Assembly: GCF_000374625.1 (NCBI RefSeq)
Contig: NZ_KB894765.1
Coordinates: forward strand, 186,001 to 250,000
Origin: Allobrachymonas chironomi DSM 19884
Lineage (GTDB): Bacteria > Pseudomonadota > Gammaproteobacteria > Burkholderiales > Burkholderiaceae_C
Direction: 5' to 3'
DNA length: 64,000 bases
The notes below the pieces were generated by a model. The model was not told the origin of the DNA and did not search any database. It saw only the letters and a program-made list of their open reading frames with translations. Below are positions 1 to 9,568 of the stretch, one piece after another. Made by a program: the position numbers and the translations under genes. Each line of letters begins with the position of its first letter. Within the stretch, counting starts at the first letter, position 1.

Positions 1-710
<710 letters not shown>

Positions 711-732
711 GCCGGATCCACACCGGAATCGC

Positions 733-756
733 ACAGGGCAGCCCGGGCTGCCCTGT
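733..756 (+). terminator. Hairpin after trxB, weak terminator candidate
   Basis: A perfect 12-bp inverted repeat starts 22 bases after the trxB stop (left arm 733-744, right arm 745-756). There is no loop, so a few central pairs must open. No clean T-tract follows, so intrinsic termination is uncertain; it may only protect the trxB mRNA end. Confidence 0.4.
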
Positions 757-773
757 TGCATTGCTGCAAGTCC

Positions 774-802
774 TTCCCGATAAACAGTTTTTGTTCTATA
801 AT
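774..802 (+). promoter_or_regulatory. Sigma70-type promoter for rpmB-rpmG
   Basis: A consensus -10 TATAAT is at 797-802, with a weak -35 TTCCCG at 774-779 separated by 17 bp. It would give a leader of about 160 nt before rpmB. This reading rests on sequence match only. Confidence 0.55.
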
Positions 803-966
803 CTGACGTTTTGCCGAATCAGCCGGGCGGCTGGTTTGTCAAATAAACCGCCTGCAAGCAGGCATACAGGGGTTTTCTTGGCCCGTGCATGCCGCAGGCG
901 AGGTGCAGGACCGGCCAGCGTTGTCGGCCCTGTTATTGCAACAACCACAGTCAAAGGAGTGCTTCA

Positions 967-1200
967 ATGGCACGCAAATGTGAAGTCACGGGCAAGGGCC
1001 CGATGGTGGGCAACAACGTTTCCCACGCCAACAACAAGACCAAGCGCCGTTTCCTGCCCAACCTGCAGTCTCGCCGTTTCTGGGTAGAGAGCGAAAACCG
1101 CTGGGTGCGCCTGCGCGTGACCAACGCCGCCCTGCGCCTGATCGACAAGAATGGCATCGACTCCGTGCTCGCCGACATGCGTGCCCGTGGCCAGGCCTGA
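967..1200 (+). CDS. rpmB: 50S ribosomal protein L28
   Basis: This 77-residue protein of the large ribosomal subunit starts [10 protein letters not shown] and carries the L28 core [11 protein letters not shown]. The ATG at 967 is chosen because it sits 7 bases after a strong AAAGGAG Shine-Dalgarno sequence (954-960) and gives the usual family length; the upstream in-frame extension has no homology. Only one cysteine is present (Cys5), so it is the form without a full zinc knuckle, as in E. coli. It is co-transcribed with rpmG, 29 bases downstream. Confidence 0.98.
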   Translation: MARKCEVTGKGPMVGNNVSHANNKTKRRFLPNLQSRRFWVESENRWVRLRVTNAALRLIDKNGIDSVLADMRARGQA

Positions 1201-1229
1201 TCCCCATAACTGACTGAAAGGACACCATC

Positions 1230-1400
1230 ATGGCAAGCAAAGGCGGACGCGAAAAGATCAAGCTGGAATCCACTGCAGGTACCGGCCACTTCTACACCAC
1301 GACCAAGAACAAGAAGACCATGCCCGAGAAAATGACGATCATGAAGTTTGATCCGAAGGCTCGCAAGCACGTCGAATACAAGGAAATCAAGCTGAAGTAA
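1230..1400 (+). CDS. rpmG: 50S ribosomal protein L33
   Basis: This 56-residue basic protein ([10 protein letters not shown]...) matches the L33 family in length and composition, including the TTTKNKK and YDP/FDP-ARKHV segments. It has no cysteines, so it is the zinc-independent (C-minus) type. A GAAAGGA ribosome-binding site precedes the ATG. It is the second gene of the rpmB-rpmG operon and is followed directly by a strong intrinsic terminator. It contributes to the large ribosomal subunit near the E site. Confidence 0.97.
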   Translation: MASKGGREKIKLESTAGTGHFYTTTKNKKTMPEKMTIMKFDPKARKHVEYKEIKLK

Positions 1401-1420
1401 TTCAGCCCTTCCCTGTCCGG

Positions 1421-1452
1421 AAGCCCGCTGTTCATTCCAGCGGGCTTTTTTG
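1421..1452 (+). terminator. Rho-independent terminator of rpmB-rpmG
   Basis: A perfect 9-bp stem (AGCCCGCTG at 1422-1430 with CAGCGGGCT at 1438-1446) has a 7-nt loop and is followed by a run of T residues to 1451. It lies 21 bases after the rpmG stop. Confidence 0.9.
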
Positions 1453-1514
1453 CGTCCGGAGCGCCAACCATGACAGCCACGGCAGTCACCGCTGCCGTGG
1501 CCGTTTCGCGGCGA

Positions 1515-2798
1515 TCAGTCCTTTTGCCAGACGGCGGCGAAGAAACCGTCCATGTCGTGCAGGTCCGGCCACAGGCGCAGATAGCGGCCAGCTTCGATCC
1601 CGCCCTGCCCCGGGCTGCCCAGCACCTCCGCCTGCTCCACCTTGCGCTGTGCCAGCAACTCCACCACATTCAGCGGCCTGAAGCCTGGGTGAGCCTGGCT
1701 GAAGGCTTCGGCGATGTGCTCATTCTCTTGCGGCAGCATGCTGCAAGTGGCATAGACCAGACGGCCACCGGATTTGACCAGGCGTGCAGCGCTGGCCAGG
1801 ATGGCACTTTGCCTGGCGGTCATCTCCTGCACCGTCTGTTCCGACTGGCGCCATTTCAGATCCGGGTTGCGGCGCAAGGTGCCCAGGCCGGAGCACGGGG
1901 CATCGACCAGCACGCGGTCGATCTTGCCGCTCAGACGCTTGATGCGATCGTCACGCTCATGCGCGATGGCCGCCGGGTGCACATTGCTCAGGCCGCTGCG
2001 TGCCAGTCGCGGCTTGAGCTTGTCGAGGCGGTGCGCCGACACATCAAAGGCGTACAGGCGGCCGGTGTTGCGCATTTCAGCCCCCAGCGCCAGCGTCTTG
2101 CCACCAGCACCGGCACAGAAATCGGCCACCATCTCACCACGGCGCGCATCCAGCAGCAACGCCAGCAGCTGCGAGCCTTCATCCTGCACCTCGATCGCGC
2201 CGTCCTTGAACAGGTCCATGTGCATCAGCGCCGGGCGTCCGCGCAGCCGCACGCCCCAGGGAGAAAAGCGCGTGGCTTCGGCCTGCAGCTGCTGCTCCGT
2301 CAGCGCCTGAATGACATCAGCGCGTTTGGCCTTGAGCGTGTTGACGCGCAGATCCAGCGGCGCCCCCTGCAGCAGGCTGTCGGCCAGTTGCCGGAAACGT
2401 TCGGCTCCCAGCTGCTGCTCCAGCGCACCAGCCAGCCAGTTCGGCAGATTGTGGCGGTGGATCGGCATCAGCTGCTCGTCACTGACCTGCCGGCAGTCCG
2501 CCAGCCATTCCTTTTCCTGTGGCTTGAGAGCCGCCTGGACGAAGTCGGCCGGTGCAGCCAGCGCCAGAATGGCAAGACGGCGCTCGCGTGCACCGCTGCC
2601 GCTGCGGGCCAGCAGCTCGTAATACGGCTTGCGGCGCAGCACGCTGTAGACGGTTTCGGTCAGGGTGGCGCGTTCGCGCGAACCCAGTTCACGATGCTCG
2701 CGGAAATAGCGCGACACCACGGCATCGGCAGGATGGTCCAGACGCAATACCTGGCCTACCAGGGCAGTGGCATGGTCCAGCAGGGCTTTGGGATGCAT
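1515..2798 (-). CDS. RsmB/NOP-family RNA (cytosine-5) methyltransferase
   Basis: This 427-residue protein is an SAM-dependent RNA m5C methyltransferase, most likely acting on 16S rRNA. The N-terminal half is helical and NusB-like. The C-terminal Rossmann domain has the SAM-binding motif DFCAGAGGKT. Both family cysteines are present: the PCSG motif IV cysteine that releases product and the ATCS motif VI catalytic nucleophile. The length is typical of the RsmB/RsmF superfamily; the precise target base cannot be read from sequence. It is the last gene of the long minus-strand block and converges on rpmG. Confidence 0.9.
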   Translation of the reverse strand: MHPKALLDHATALVGQVLRLDHPADAVVSRYFREHRELGSRERATLTETVYSVLRRKPYYELLARSGSGARERRLAILALAAPADFVQAALKPQEKEWLADCRQVSDEQLMPIHRHNLPNWLAGALEQQLGAERFRQLADSLLQGAPLDLRVNTLKAKRADVIQALTEQQLQAEATRFSPWGVRLRGRPALMHMDLFKDGAIEVQDEGSQLLALLLDARRGEMVADFCAGAGGKTLALGAEMRNTGRLYAFDVSAHRLDKLKPRLARSGLSNVHPAAIAHERDDRIKRLSGKIDRVLVDAPCSGLGTLRRNPDLKWRQSEQTVQEMTARQSAILASAARLVKSGGRLVYATCSMLPQENEHIAEAFSQAHPGFRPLNVVELLAQRKVEQAEVLGSPGQGGIEAGRYLRLWPDLHDMDGFFAAVWQKD

Positions 2799-2882
2799 GG
2801 AAAACTCTCTCGGTCAGGGCCCGCTTGGCAGCGGGCCGGAATCAATTGGGCAGGCAGGCGCAAACGCCCTGCCCGCTTCGCA

Positions 2883-3971
2883 TCAGAACAGTTCGGACAG
2901 CAGGTCCAGTGCCTGCATGTAGGCGCTGCTGCACATCAGCTCGTCCCAGTCCGGGGCCGGGCTGGCCGGCAACAGGGCGCGCCGACGCAGCTCGCTGGCC
3001 TCGTCCAGTGGCAGTTGCTGCTTGACCACGGCTTCGCTGACGTGCGCCATGGCGGCATCGAGTGCCTGACCGCCGTCCAGGCTCTGGTTGCACAACAGCA
3101 CCAGATCGCAGCCGGCGCGGATCGCAGCCACGGCAGCTTCGCCATGCGTGAGTGTGCGCCCCTGCATCTGGCGTGCGCCCTGCATGCTGAGATCATCACT
3201 GATCACGGCACCACGGAAATCCAGTTCGCCGCGCAGAATATCCTGGATCCAGATGTCGCTGAAACCGGCCGGACGCGCATCCACCTTGGGGTATATCACG
3301 TGCGCCGGCATGACCGCCGTCAGCGTGTTGTTGAGCCAGCCGTAGGGACGGGCATCGTCCTTCAGGATACGCTTGAGGCTGCGCTTGTCGACCGGAATCG
3401 CCACATGCGAATCGGCCTTGACGTAGCCGTGGCCGGGGAAATGCTTGCCGCAGTTGCCCATGCCGGCCTGCAGCAGGCCCAGCATCAGGCTTTGCGCCAG
3501 TTGCGTCACCAGATGCGGATCGGCATCAAAGGCACGATCACCGATCACGCTGCTTTCGCCATAGTCGAGATCGAGCACCGGCGTAAAGCTGAAATCGATA
3601 CCGCAGGCGCGCAGCTCGGAGGCCAGCACGTAGCCACAAGCCGTTGCGACCTGGCTGGCATGCTGCGCCTGCCGGTTCAGGCGACGCTTGCCGCCCTGCC
3701 CCTGGCGCCACAGCTCGCCCAGCGCACGCATTGGCGGCAGGCGCGTGAAGCCATCGGTGCGGAAACGCTGCACGCGGCCTCCTTCGTGGTCAACCGCGAT
3801 CAGGATGTCGGGGCGGATCGACTTGATTTCGGCGCTCAGTTCGCTGATCTGGGCGCGGCTTTCCCAGTTGCGGCCAAAGTAGATCAGGCCACCTACCAGC
3901 GGATGCTGCAGGCGCTCGCGGTCGGCGGCGTCCAGACGGGTACCGGCAATATCGATGATCAGGGGATGCAT
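2883..3971 (-). CDS. nagZ: Beta-N-acetylhexosaminidase (glycoside hydrolase 3)
   Basis: This 362-residue cytoplasmic GH3 enzyme removes N-acetylglucosamine from GlcNAc-anhydromuropeptides during peptidoglycan recycling. Diagnostic motifs are DHEGGRVQRF near the N terminus, KHFPGHG with the following DSH (the catalytic His loop), and SDDLSM with the nucleophile Asp. There is no signal peptide, which agrees with NagZ rather than with an exported GH3 enzyme. It follows acpS with a 21-base gap, as in many betaproteobacteria. Confidence 0.95.
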   Translation of the reverse strand: MHPLIIDIAGTRLDAADRERLQHPLVGGLIYFGRNWESRAQISELSAEIKSIRPDILIAVDHEGGRVQRFRTDGFTRLPPMRALGELWRQGQGGKRRLNRQAQHASQVATACGYVLASELRACGIDFSFTPVLDLDYGESSVIGDRAFDADPHLVTQLAQSLMLGLLQAGMGNCGKHFPGHGYVKADSHVAIPVDKRSLKRILKDDARPYGWLNNTLTAVMPAHVIYPKVDARPAGFSDIWIQDILRGELDFRGAVISDDLSMQGARQMQGRTLTHGEAAVAAIRAGCDLVLLCNQSLDGGQALDAAMAHVSEAVVKQQLPLDEASELRRRALLPASPAPDWDELMCSSAYMQALDLLSELF

Positions 3972-3992
3972 GGCAGACAGTCTCGGAAAATA

Positions 3993-4400
3993 TCAGGAAA
4001 GGGATTCGGGAAGGTATTCGACGATAACGAAGCTGGAGGCCTGCTCGGCCTCGTCGGTGACACTGACATGGGCACGCAGGTGCCGTTCACGAAACCAGCT
4101 CTCCAGCTCGCCGTGCAGCACGATCTGCGGCTGGCCGCTGGGCGCATTCAGGATCTCGCAGCGCCGCCAATGCATCGGCATGCGCATGCCCAGGCCAATC
4201 GCCTTGCTGAAGGCCTCCTTGGCGGAAAAACGCGTTGCCAGATAACTGATGCCACGGTCGGCCCAGCGCGCACTGCGCTGGCGGTACACCTGCAGCTCGG
4301 TCGGACCCAGCACGGTTTCGGCAAAACGCTCGCCGCGCCGCTCCAGCGTGGCACGGATGCGGCGGATATCGCACAGGTCGGTGCCAATGCCGTAAATCAT
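3993..4400 (-). CDS. acpS: Holo-[acyl-carrier-protein] synthase
   Basis: This 135-residue phosphopantetheinyl transferase converts apo-ACP to holo-ACP using coenzyme A. The N-terminal IGTDLCDI motif holds the Mg-binding Asp, and the second signature is [13 protein letters not shown]. The start at 4400 is chosen because the ATG overlaps the stop of the upstream hydrolase gene by four bases (ATGA) and matches the family N terminus; a longer frame upstream is non-homologous. Its substrate AcpP is encoded about 13.5 kb away in the same block. Confidence 0.96.
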   Translation of the reverse strand: MIYGIGTDLCDIRRIRATLERRGERFAETVLGPTELQVYRQRSARWADRGISYLATRFSAKEAFSKAIGLGMRMPMHWRRCEILNAPSGQPQIVLHGELESWFRERHLRAHVSVTDEAEQASSFVIVEYLPESLS

Positions 4401-5191
4401 GCCAGCACACCCCAGTCCTGCAACACCTGCTGCATGGCCTGCAGTGTGGCCTCGGGATTCTCCAGATGCGGCGAATGGCCGCAATCGGGCAACAGCTGAT
4501 CGGTGGCGGCATGAATGCCGGCGGCAATATCGTGCATGTGCTGCACGGTGGCATACTGGTCGCCCGCGCCCTGCATCACGCAGGTCGGCACGCTGATGGC
4601 CGGCAAGGCATAGGCCATGTTCCAGTGGGCAAAGGCGGGTGTCAGCCAAGTCGCATTCCAGGCCATGAACACCTGCTCGACACGATCGCCGTGGTAGCGT
4701 GCCAGGCCACGCAGCTTGCCGGCATGCCAGGCATCCAGCGCATCGCGGATGCCCTGCAACGTCACGTCTTCCACATAGATATGGGCCGCCAGCGTGATCA
4801 GGCCACGCAGGCGTGCGGGCCGTTCGGCGGCATGCAGCAGACCGATGCTGCCGCCATCGGAATGGCCGATGACGATATAGTCGCGTTCCGGAATCGCCTG
4901 TGCCAGCACCTGGGGCAATTCCTCCAGCGCATAGCGATGCAGGTAGTGGATGGTGCGCGGCTGCTGTTGCGGATCCGACTGGCCGTGGCCCTGGCGGTCG
5001 AACAGCAGGCCCTCGCAGCCGGTGGCATCACACAGGGCTTGCGGAAAACCTTTCCACATGCGTGTGCTGCCCAGGCCCTCGTGCAGGAACACCAGCACCG
5101 GGCGGCGCGCAGCCTGACCGGCATCGGGCGGTTGCAGCGCCTCGGCATGGATGCGGGCTCCGTTGCCCAGCCGGATGTTGTCGGTCCTCAT
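4397..5191 (-). CDS. Alpha/beta hydrolase of unknown substrate
   Basis: This 264-residue protein has an alpha/beta hydrolase fold. It has the oxyanion-region HEGLG near residue 40, the nucleophile elbow GHSDGG (Ser), the acid QGAGDQY and the C-terminal catalytic His in DCGHSPHLE. The GHSDGG elbow and a lid segment resemble C-C bond hydrolases and esterases, but the substrate is unknown. The chosen ATG at 5191 overlaps the pdxJ stop by four bases, and the 3' end overlaps acpS by four bases, so it is embedded in the pdxJ-acpS operon. A start 27 bases upstream is possible. Most relatives of this operon go straight from pdxJ to acpS, so this is an accessory member. Confidence 0.85.
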   Translation of the reverse strand: MRTDNIRLGNGARIHAEALQPPDAGQAARRPVLVFLHEGLGSTRMWKGFPQALCDATGCEGLLFDRQGHGQSDPQQQPRTIHYLHRYALEELPQVLAQAIPERDYIVIGHSDGGSIGLLHAAERPARLRGLITLAAHIYVEDVTLQGIRDALDAWHAGKLRGLARYHGDRVEQVFMAWNATWLTPAFAHWNMAYALPAISVPTCVMQGAGDQYATVQHMHDIAAGIHAATDQLLPDCGHSPHLENPEATLQAMQQVLQDWGVLA

Positions 5192-5955
5192 GCGTGGCGA
5201 CCTGCGGCGCGCAGGCATTGCAGATAGGCTTCGACCGTGGCGGCATAACCCAGTTCCAGCGCATCGGCGATCAGCGCATGGCCAATGGACACCTCCTGCA
5301 GACCCGGCACGGCACGGGCGAAATCGGTCAGGTTGTCGCGATTCAGGTCATGGCCGGCATTCACGCCCAGGCCGGCATCCAGCGCTGCCTGTGCCGCTGT
5401 GGCAAAGCGCTGCAGTTGCTCCTGCTGCTGCCCGGTTCCCCAGGCTGCGGCATAGGGTTCGGTATACAGCTCGATGCGGTCCGCGCCCAGTTCGTGCGCC
5501 GGCGGCATCAGCGCCGGTTCGGCATCCATGAACAGGCTGACGCGTACACCAAGCGCATGGCATTCCCCGATCAGCGGACGCAGGCGCTCGCACACGGCGG
5601 CATCGGACAAGTCCCAGCCGTGGTCGCTGGTGAACTGGTCCTCGCTGTCGGGCACGAACGTGGCCTGGTGCGGACGCGTCTGGCGGATGAAATCCATGAG
5701 GTTCTGCGTCGGGTTGCCCTCGATATTGAACTCCTGCTGCGGCCAGTTCTGCATCAGGCCGGCCAGCTCCTGCACGTCACTGCCGCGGATATGGCGCTGA
5801 TCCGGACGCGGGTGGATGGTGATGCCATCGGCCCCGGCCTGCAGGCACAGCGCCGCCGCGCGTGTCACGCTGGGAATGCCCAGATGCCGCGTGTTGCGCA
5901 GCAAGGCGACCTTGTTCACATTGACCGACAGCTGGGTGGTTCCGGTGAGATTCAT
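5188..5955 (-). CDS. pdxJ: Pyridoxine 5'-phosphate synthase
   Basis: This 255-residue TIM-barrel enzyme condenses 1-deoxy-xylulose 5-phosphate with 3-amino-2-oxopropyl phosphate to make pyridoxine 5'-phosphate in vitamin B6 synthesis. Conserved segments include [35 protein letters not shown] and EVSIGHALI. The ATG at 5955 overlaps the recO stop by four bases (ATGA) and gives the usual length; an upstream extension of 18 codons is not conserved. It is translationally coupled to recO upstream and to the alpha/beta hydrolase downstream. Confidence 0.97.
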   Translation of the reverse strand: MNLTGTTQLSVNVNKVALLRNTRHLGIPSVTRAAALCLQAGADGITIHPRPDQRHIRGSDVQELAGLMQNWPQQEFNIEGNPTQNLMDFIRQTRPHQATFVPDSEDQFTSDHGWDLSDAAVCERLRPLIGECHALGVRVSLFMDAEPALMPPAHELGADRIELYTEPYAAAWGTGQQQEQLQRFATAAQAALDAGLGVNAGHDLNRDNLTDFARAVPGLQEVSIGHALIADALELGYAATVEAYLQCLRAAGRHA

Positions 5956-6710
5956 AGTTTCTGCAATTCCATCATCATTTTGCGTGTGCGCAGCAGCTCC
6001 ACGCCGCAATGCGCGTGCAATACGCCGCGCAGTTGCTGCTTCAGGCCCTGCGCCAGTTCACGCTGCGCCATGCACAACTGCATCACCGCCTGCAGCGGCT
6101 GTACCTCCTGCATGGCCTGTTCCAGCGCCAGCCAGTGAGCGCTTGACAGCGCCTGACGCCGCTCCTCCGGTTGAGCCAGGCGCAGGCCGCTGTGGGCCAG
6201 CAGCACATAGTGCCGGCCGGCTTCCAGTGGCTGATGCGTCAGTGTCTGCACATCCAGCGCCGGCAGCAGGCCCACCTCGCGCAGCAGCGACAGCTCGAAG
6301 GCACGCAGCACGGCCTCCAGCCATTCGCCGGCATGGTCGGACGCCATCAACGCCAGCGCACGGGCATAGACATCGAACAGTGCCGGGTGCGGGTCATCAC
6401 GTGCCAGCATGCGCAGCAGCAATTCATTCAGATAATAGCCCGACAGCAGCCGTTCGCCCGTCGGCATGATGTGGCCGCCTATCCATTCGGCCGAACGCAG
6501 CATGCGGATGTCGGCATCGCCACCGAAACTCAGGTGCAGCGGCTGCAGCGGCAGCAACACCGGCCGGAAATTCGAACTGGGCTTTTTGGCACCACGCGCC
6601 ATCAGCGCGGTGCGACCATGGTGCCGCGTGAACACCTCCAGGATCAGGCTGCTTTCGCTCCAGTCGTAATGATGCAGCACGAAAGCCGGCTCATGCGCCA
6701 CGCGTTTCAT
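5952..6710 (-). CDS. recO: DNA repair protein RecO
   Basis: This 252-residue mediator of the RecFOR pathway loads RecA on SSB-coated single-stranded DNA and anneals strands. The N-terminal OB-fold region (about residues 8-80) includes [14 protein letters not shown] and the MARGAKKP segment. The helical C-terminal part has the [12 protein letters not shown] motif typical of RecO. The zinc-binding cysteine cluster found in some RecO proteins is absent. It lies 27 bases downstream of era, a common pairing. Confidence 0.95.
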   Translation of the reverse strand: MKRVAHEPAFVLHHYDWSESSLILEVFTRHHGRTALMARGAKKPSSNFRPVLLPLQPLHLSFGGDADIRMLRSAEWIGGHIMPTGERLLSGYYLNELLLRMLARDDPHPALFDVYARALALMASDHAGEWLEAVLRAFELSLLREVGLLPALDVQTLTHQPLEAGRHYVLLAHSGLRLAQPEERRQALSSAHWLALEQAMQEVQPLQAVMQLCMAQRELAQGLKQQLRGVLHAHCGVELLRTRKMMMELQKL

Positions 6711-6737
6711 ACCGCCTCCGGGGACAAGGGCATGGAC

Positions 6738-7775
6738 TTACTCGTAACCGAAAGAGCGCACGCGCGCTTCGTCGTCAGCCCAGCCGGAGCGCACCTTGAC
6801 CCACAGCTCCAGGAACACCTTGGCGTCCATCAGCCGCTCCAGCTCCTGGCGCGCCTCGGTACCGATGCGCTTGATGCGCTCGCCCTTGTCGCCAATCACC
6901 ATCGCCTTGTGGCCGTCACGCTCCACCACAATGGTGGCGGCAATGCGCACCATGCGCGCTGCGGCCTTGCCCGGTTCCTCCTGGAACTGGTCGATCACCA
7001 CGGTCGAGGTATAGGGCAACTCGTCGCCAGTCAGGCGGAACAGCTTTTCGCGCACGATCTCGCTGGCCAGGAAGCGCTCGCTCTTGTCGGTCAGTTCGGC
7101 CTCGTCATGCCACCAGAGCTGCTGCGGCAGATAGTTGGCAACGATGTCGAGCAGGCGCTCCACGTCACGCGAGTTCTTCGCCGACATCGGCACGAATTCG
7201 GCAAAAGGGTGGCGCTCCTGCATGTCGCGCAGCCAGGGCGCGATCTCGCTGCGACGGTGGACGGTGTCCAGCTTGTTGGCCACCAGCAGCACCGGCACAT
7301 CGGTCGGCAGCAGCGACAGCACCTTGGCATCGGCCAGGCTGAAGCTGCCGGCCTCGACCACGAACAGCACCACCTGCACATCGGAAACGGCTCCGGTCAC
7401 GGCCTTGTTCAGCGACTTGTTCAGGGCATTGCCATGACGCGTCTGGAAGCCGGGGGTATCGACAAACACGAACTGGTTGTCACCACGCGTGCGAATGCCG
7501 GTAATGCGGTGGCGCGTGGTCTGTGCCTTGCGCGAGGTGATGCTGATTTTCTGGCCAACCAGGGCGTTGAGTAGCGTGGACTTGCCGACGTTGGGCTTGC
7601 CGACAATGGCCACCATGCCACAGCGCTGCTGCTCCGGATCGGAGGCGGCCGACTGGTTGCCCGGCTGCGCCGGAGCCAGCGGCTCCTTGCCCAGCAGGCG
7701 TTGCAGCTGGGCCTCGGTATCGGCATCCAGCGCGCCGGCGGCAGGCTTGGGATCGGTGGGGGAAGAAGAACTCAT
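6738..7775 (-). CDS. era: GTPase Era
   Basis: This 345-residue essential GTPase binds the 3' end of 16S rRNA during 30S assembly. An N-terminal extension of about 50 residues, rich in Ala/Pro/Gln and probably disordered, precedes the G domain. The G1 motif GKPNVGKST is at residues 59-67, G3 is DTPG and G4 is NKLD. The C-terminal KH domain includes [11 protein letters not shown]. The start overlaps the rnc stop by four bases, so translation is coupled to RNase III. The extension makes it longer than the roughly 300-residue E. coli protein. Confidence 0.96.
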   Translation of the reverse strand: MSSSSPTDPKPAAGALDADTEAQLQRLLGKEPLAPAQPGNQSAASDPEQQRCGMVAIVGKPNVGKSTLLNALVGQKISITSRKAQTTRHRITGIRTRGDNQFVFVDTPGFQTRHGNALNKSLNKAVTGAVSDVQVVLFVVEAGSFSLADAKVLSLLPTDVPVLLVANKLDTVHRRSEIAPWLRDMQERHPFAEFVPMSAKNSRDVERLLDIVANYLPQQLWWHDEAELTDKSERFLASEIVREKLFRLTGDELPYTSTVVIDQFQEEPGKAAARMVRIAATIVVERDGHKAMVIGDKGERIKRIGTEARQELERLMDAKVFLELWVKVRSGWADDEARVRSFGYE

Positions 7776-8518
7776 GTCGGTTTCCGGGTAGAAAGTAAGG
7801 GGCGGCGCGCCTTGGGGGCAGCGCTAGCCTGCTGTTGCAGTTGCGCAAGTACGCGACTGGCGGCATCCTGCTCGGCGGCGCGGCGGGAGCGACCCTGGCC
7901 ACGCTGGCTGATCTGCAGGGCCGGGATCTGGCAATCGACCAGAAAGGTCTGGCGATGTGCCTCACCCTCGATACCAGCCACCTCGTAGGTCGGCACCTTC
8001 ATCTTGCGCGCCTGCAGCCATTCCTGCAAGGAGGTCTTGGCGTCCTTGGCAGTGACAGACTGGTTCTGGCTCAGGTCAACCTCGGCAAACAGGCGGTGTA
8101 CCAGGGCTTCGGCAGCCAGATAACCGGCATCCAGGTAGATGGCACCGATGATGGCCTCGAAGGCATCGGCCAGGATGGACGGGCGCTTGAGGCCGCCGGA
8201 GCGCAGCTCGCCCTCCCCCAGCCGCAGGCAGCTCGCCAGCTCCAGCTGCAGCGCCAGCTGGTGCAGGCTGTCCTGCTTGACCAGGTTGGCGCGGATGCGC
8301 GACAGGTCGCCCTCGGGCGAATCCTTCAGGCGTTCGAACAGCAGGCTGGAAATGGCCAGGCCCAGTACCGAGTCGCCCAGGAATTCGAGGCGTTCGTTGT
8401 GGTCGGCAGAAAAGCTGCGGTGCGTCAGGGCACGCTGCAGCAAGGCGGGCTGGGCAAAATCATGCTGCAGCCGCAGCGCCAGGTGTTGCAGGGGGGAAAG
8501 GGATTCAGCTGGACTCAT
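7772..8518 (-). CDS. rnc: Ribonuclease III
   Basis: This 248-residue double-strand-specific endoribonuclease processes rRNA precursors and structured mRNAs. The catalytic signature [11 protein letters not shown] begins at residue 42, and the second metal-binding set lies in [15 protein letters not shown]-terminal dsRNA-binding domain covers roughly residues 155-225 (KTSLQEWLQ ... [12 protein letters not shown]). A basic tail of about 20 residues follows. It lies between lepB and era in the conserved lepA-lepB-rnc-era order. Confidence 0.97.
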   Translation of the reverse strand: MSPAESLSPLQHLALRLQHDFAQPALLQRALTHRSFSADHNERLEFLGDSVLGLAISSLLFERLKDSPEGDLSRIRANLVKQDSLHQLALQLELASCLRLGEGELRSGGLKRPSILADAFEAIIGAIYLDAGYLAAEALVHRLFAEVDLSQNQSVTAKDAKTSLQEWLQARKMKVPTYEVAGIEGEAHRQTFLVDCQIPALQISQRGQGRSRRAAEQDAASRVLAQLQQQASAAPKARRPLLSTRKPT

Positions 8519-8599
8519 GGGAACGGGAAATGCAGGATGCCTGCCCTGCCGGGGACCTTATCGCAAAGCCCCGGGACAGGCAATCCGGTGCATCCATGC

Positions 8600-9565
8600 T
8601 TACTGGATCTTGCCAATGCGATTGAAATCGCCAAAGTTCATCCACACCGCCACCGCCTTGCCCACAACGTGGTCGTCAGGGACAAAGCCCCAGAAGCGGG
8701 AATCGAGCGAGTTGTCGCGGTTGTCGCCCATCACGAAGTAATGGCCTTCGGGCACCTTGCAGGTGACGCCATCGACGCTGTACTTGCAGTTTTCGCTCTG
8801 CGGGAAATCGGCCAGCACCGGAATGCCGGAGGGGCGGCTGTCATCGATCAGGATCTGGTGCATGTGGGTGCCGATCTGTTCATCGAACAGCTGGTGGTAG
8901 CGCATGGTGCTCTGATCCAGGAAATCGGGTTTCTGCACCTGCGCGATGTCCTTGCCGTTGATGGTCAGGCGCTTGTTGATATAGGCCACGGTGTCACCGG
9001 GCACACCAATCACGCGCTTGATGTAATCGGTGCTCGGCTTGGGCGGATAGTGGAACACCATCACCTCGCCGCGCTGTACCGGCTTGCCTTCGGTGATCTT
9101 GGTATTGAGTACCGGCAGACGCATGCCCCACTCGTACTTGTTGACCAGAATCAGGTCACCGATGTGCAATGTCGGGATCATGGAGCCCGATGGAATGCGG
9201 AACGGCTCGTAGGCAAACGAGCGCAGCAGGAACACCAGCAGAATCACCGGGAACAGGCCGGCCGTCCAGTCCAGCCACCAGGGCTGTTCCATGATGCGCG
9301 CCCTGGCGCTGCGCGTGTCCACCGCATCGGCCTGGATGCCCTGCGCGGCCAACTCGGCCTGGCGCTTGTCCTGTGCCTGCTCGAAAGCCAGCGCAGCCTG
9401 GCGACGGTGCGGCTTGAACCAGATTTTCTCGGCCAGCCAGTACAGCCCGGTCACCACCGAGGCCACGAACAGCAACAAGGCCATATTGCCTTCCAGGTAG
9501 CCCATGAACCAGGCCGCCATATAGGCTACAAAACCCCCGAGTACCAATGCAGTAATGAATGGCAT
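8600..9565 (-). CDS. lepB: Signal peptidase I
   Basis: This 321-residue membrane-bound leader peptidase cleaves Sec and Tat signal peptides at the periplasmic face. Two N-terminal membrane segments (about residues 3-20 and 29-45) and a third hydrophobic stretch near residues 101-116 precede the catalytic domain. The catalytic serine is in PSGSM (Ser128) and the general-base lysine is in YIKRV (Lys183). Box E GDNRDNSLDSR is present. It is encoded three bases downstream of lepA. Confidence 0.97.
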   Translation of the reverse strand: MPFITALVLGGFVAYMAAWFMGYLEGNMALLLFVASVVTGLYWLAEKIWFKPHRRQAALAFEQAQDKRQAELAAQGIQADAVDTRSARARIMEQPWWLDWTAGLFPVILLVFLLRSFAYEPFRIPSGSMIPTLHIGDLILVNKYEWGMRLPVLNTKITEGKPVQRGEVMVFHYPPKPSTDYIKRVIGVPGDTVAYINKRLTINGKDIAQVQKPDFLDQSTMRYHQLFDEQIGTHMHQILIDDSRPSGIPVLADFPQSENCKYSVDGVTCKVPEGHYFVMGDNRDNSLDSRFWGFVPDDHVVGKAVAVWMNFGDFNRIGKIQ

Positions 9566-9568
9566 GTA

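Noticed and set aside
1470-4499. 1009-codon plus-strand open frame
   Set aside because: It lies opposite the RsmB-type, NagZ and AcpS genes. Its composition is that of an antisense frame of high-GC DNA, rich in His, Gln and Arg, with no domain.
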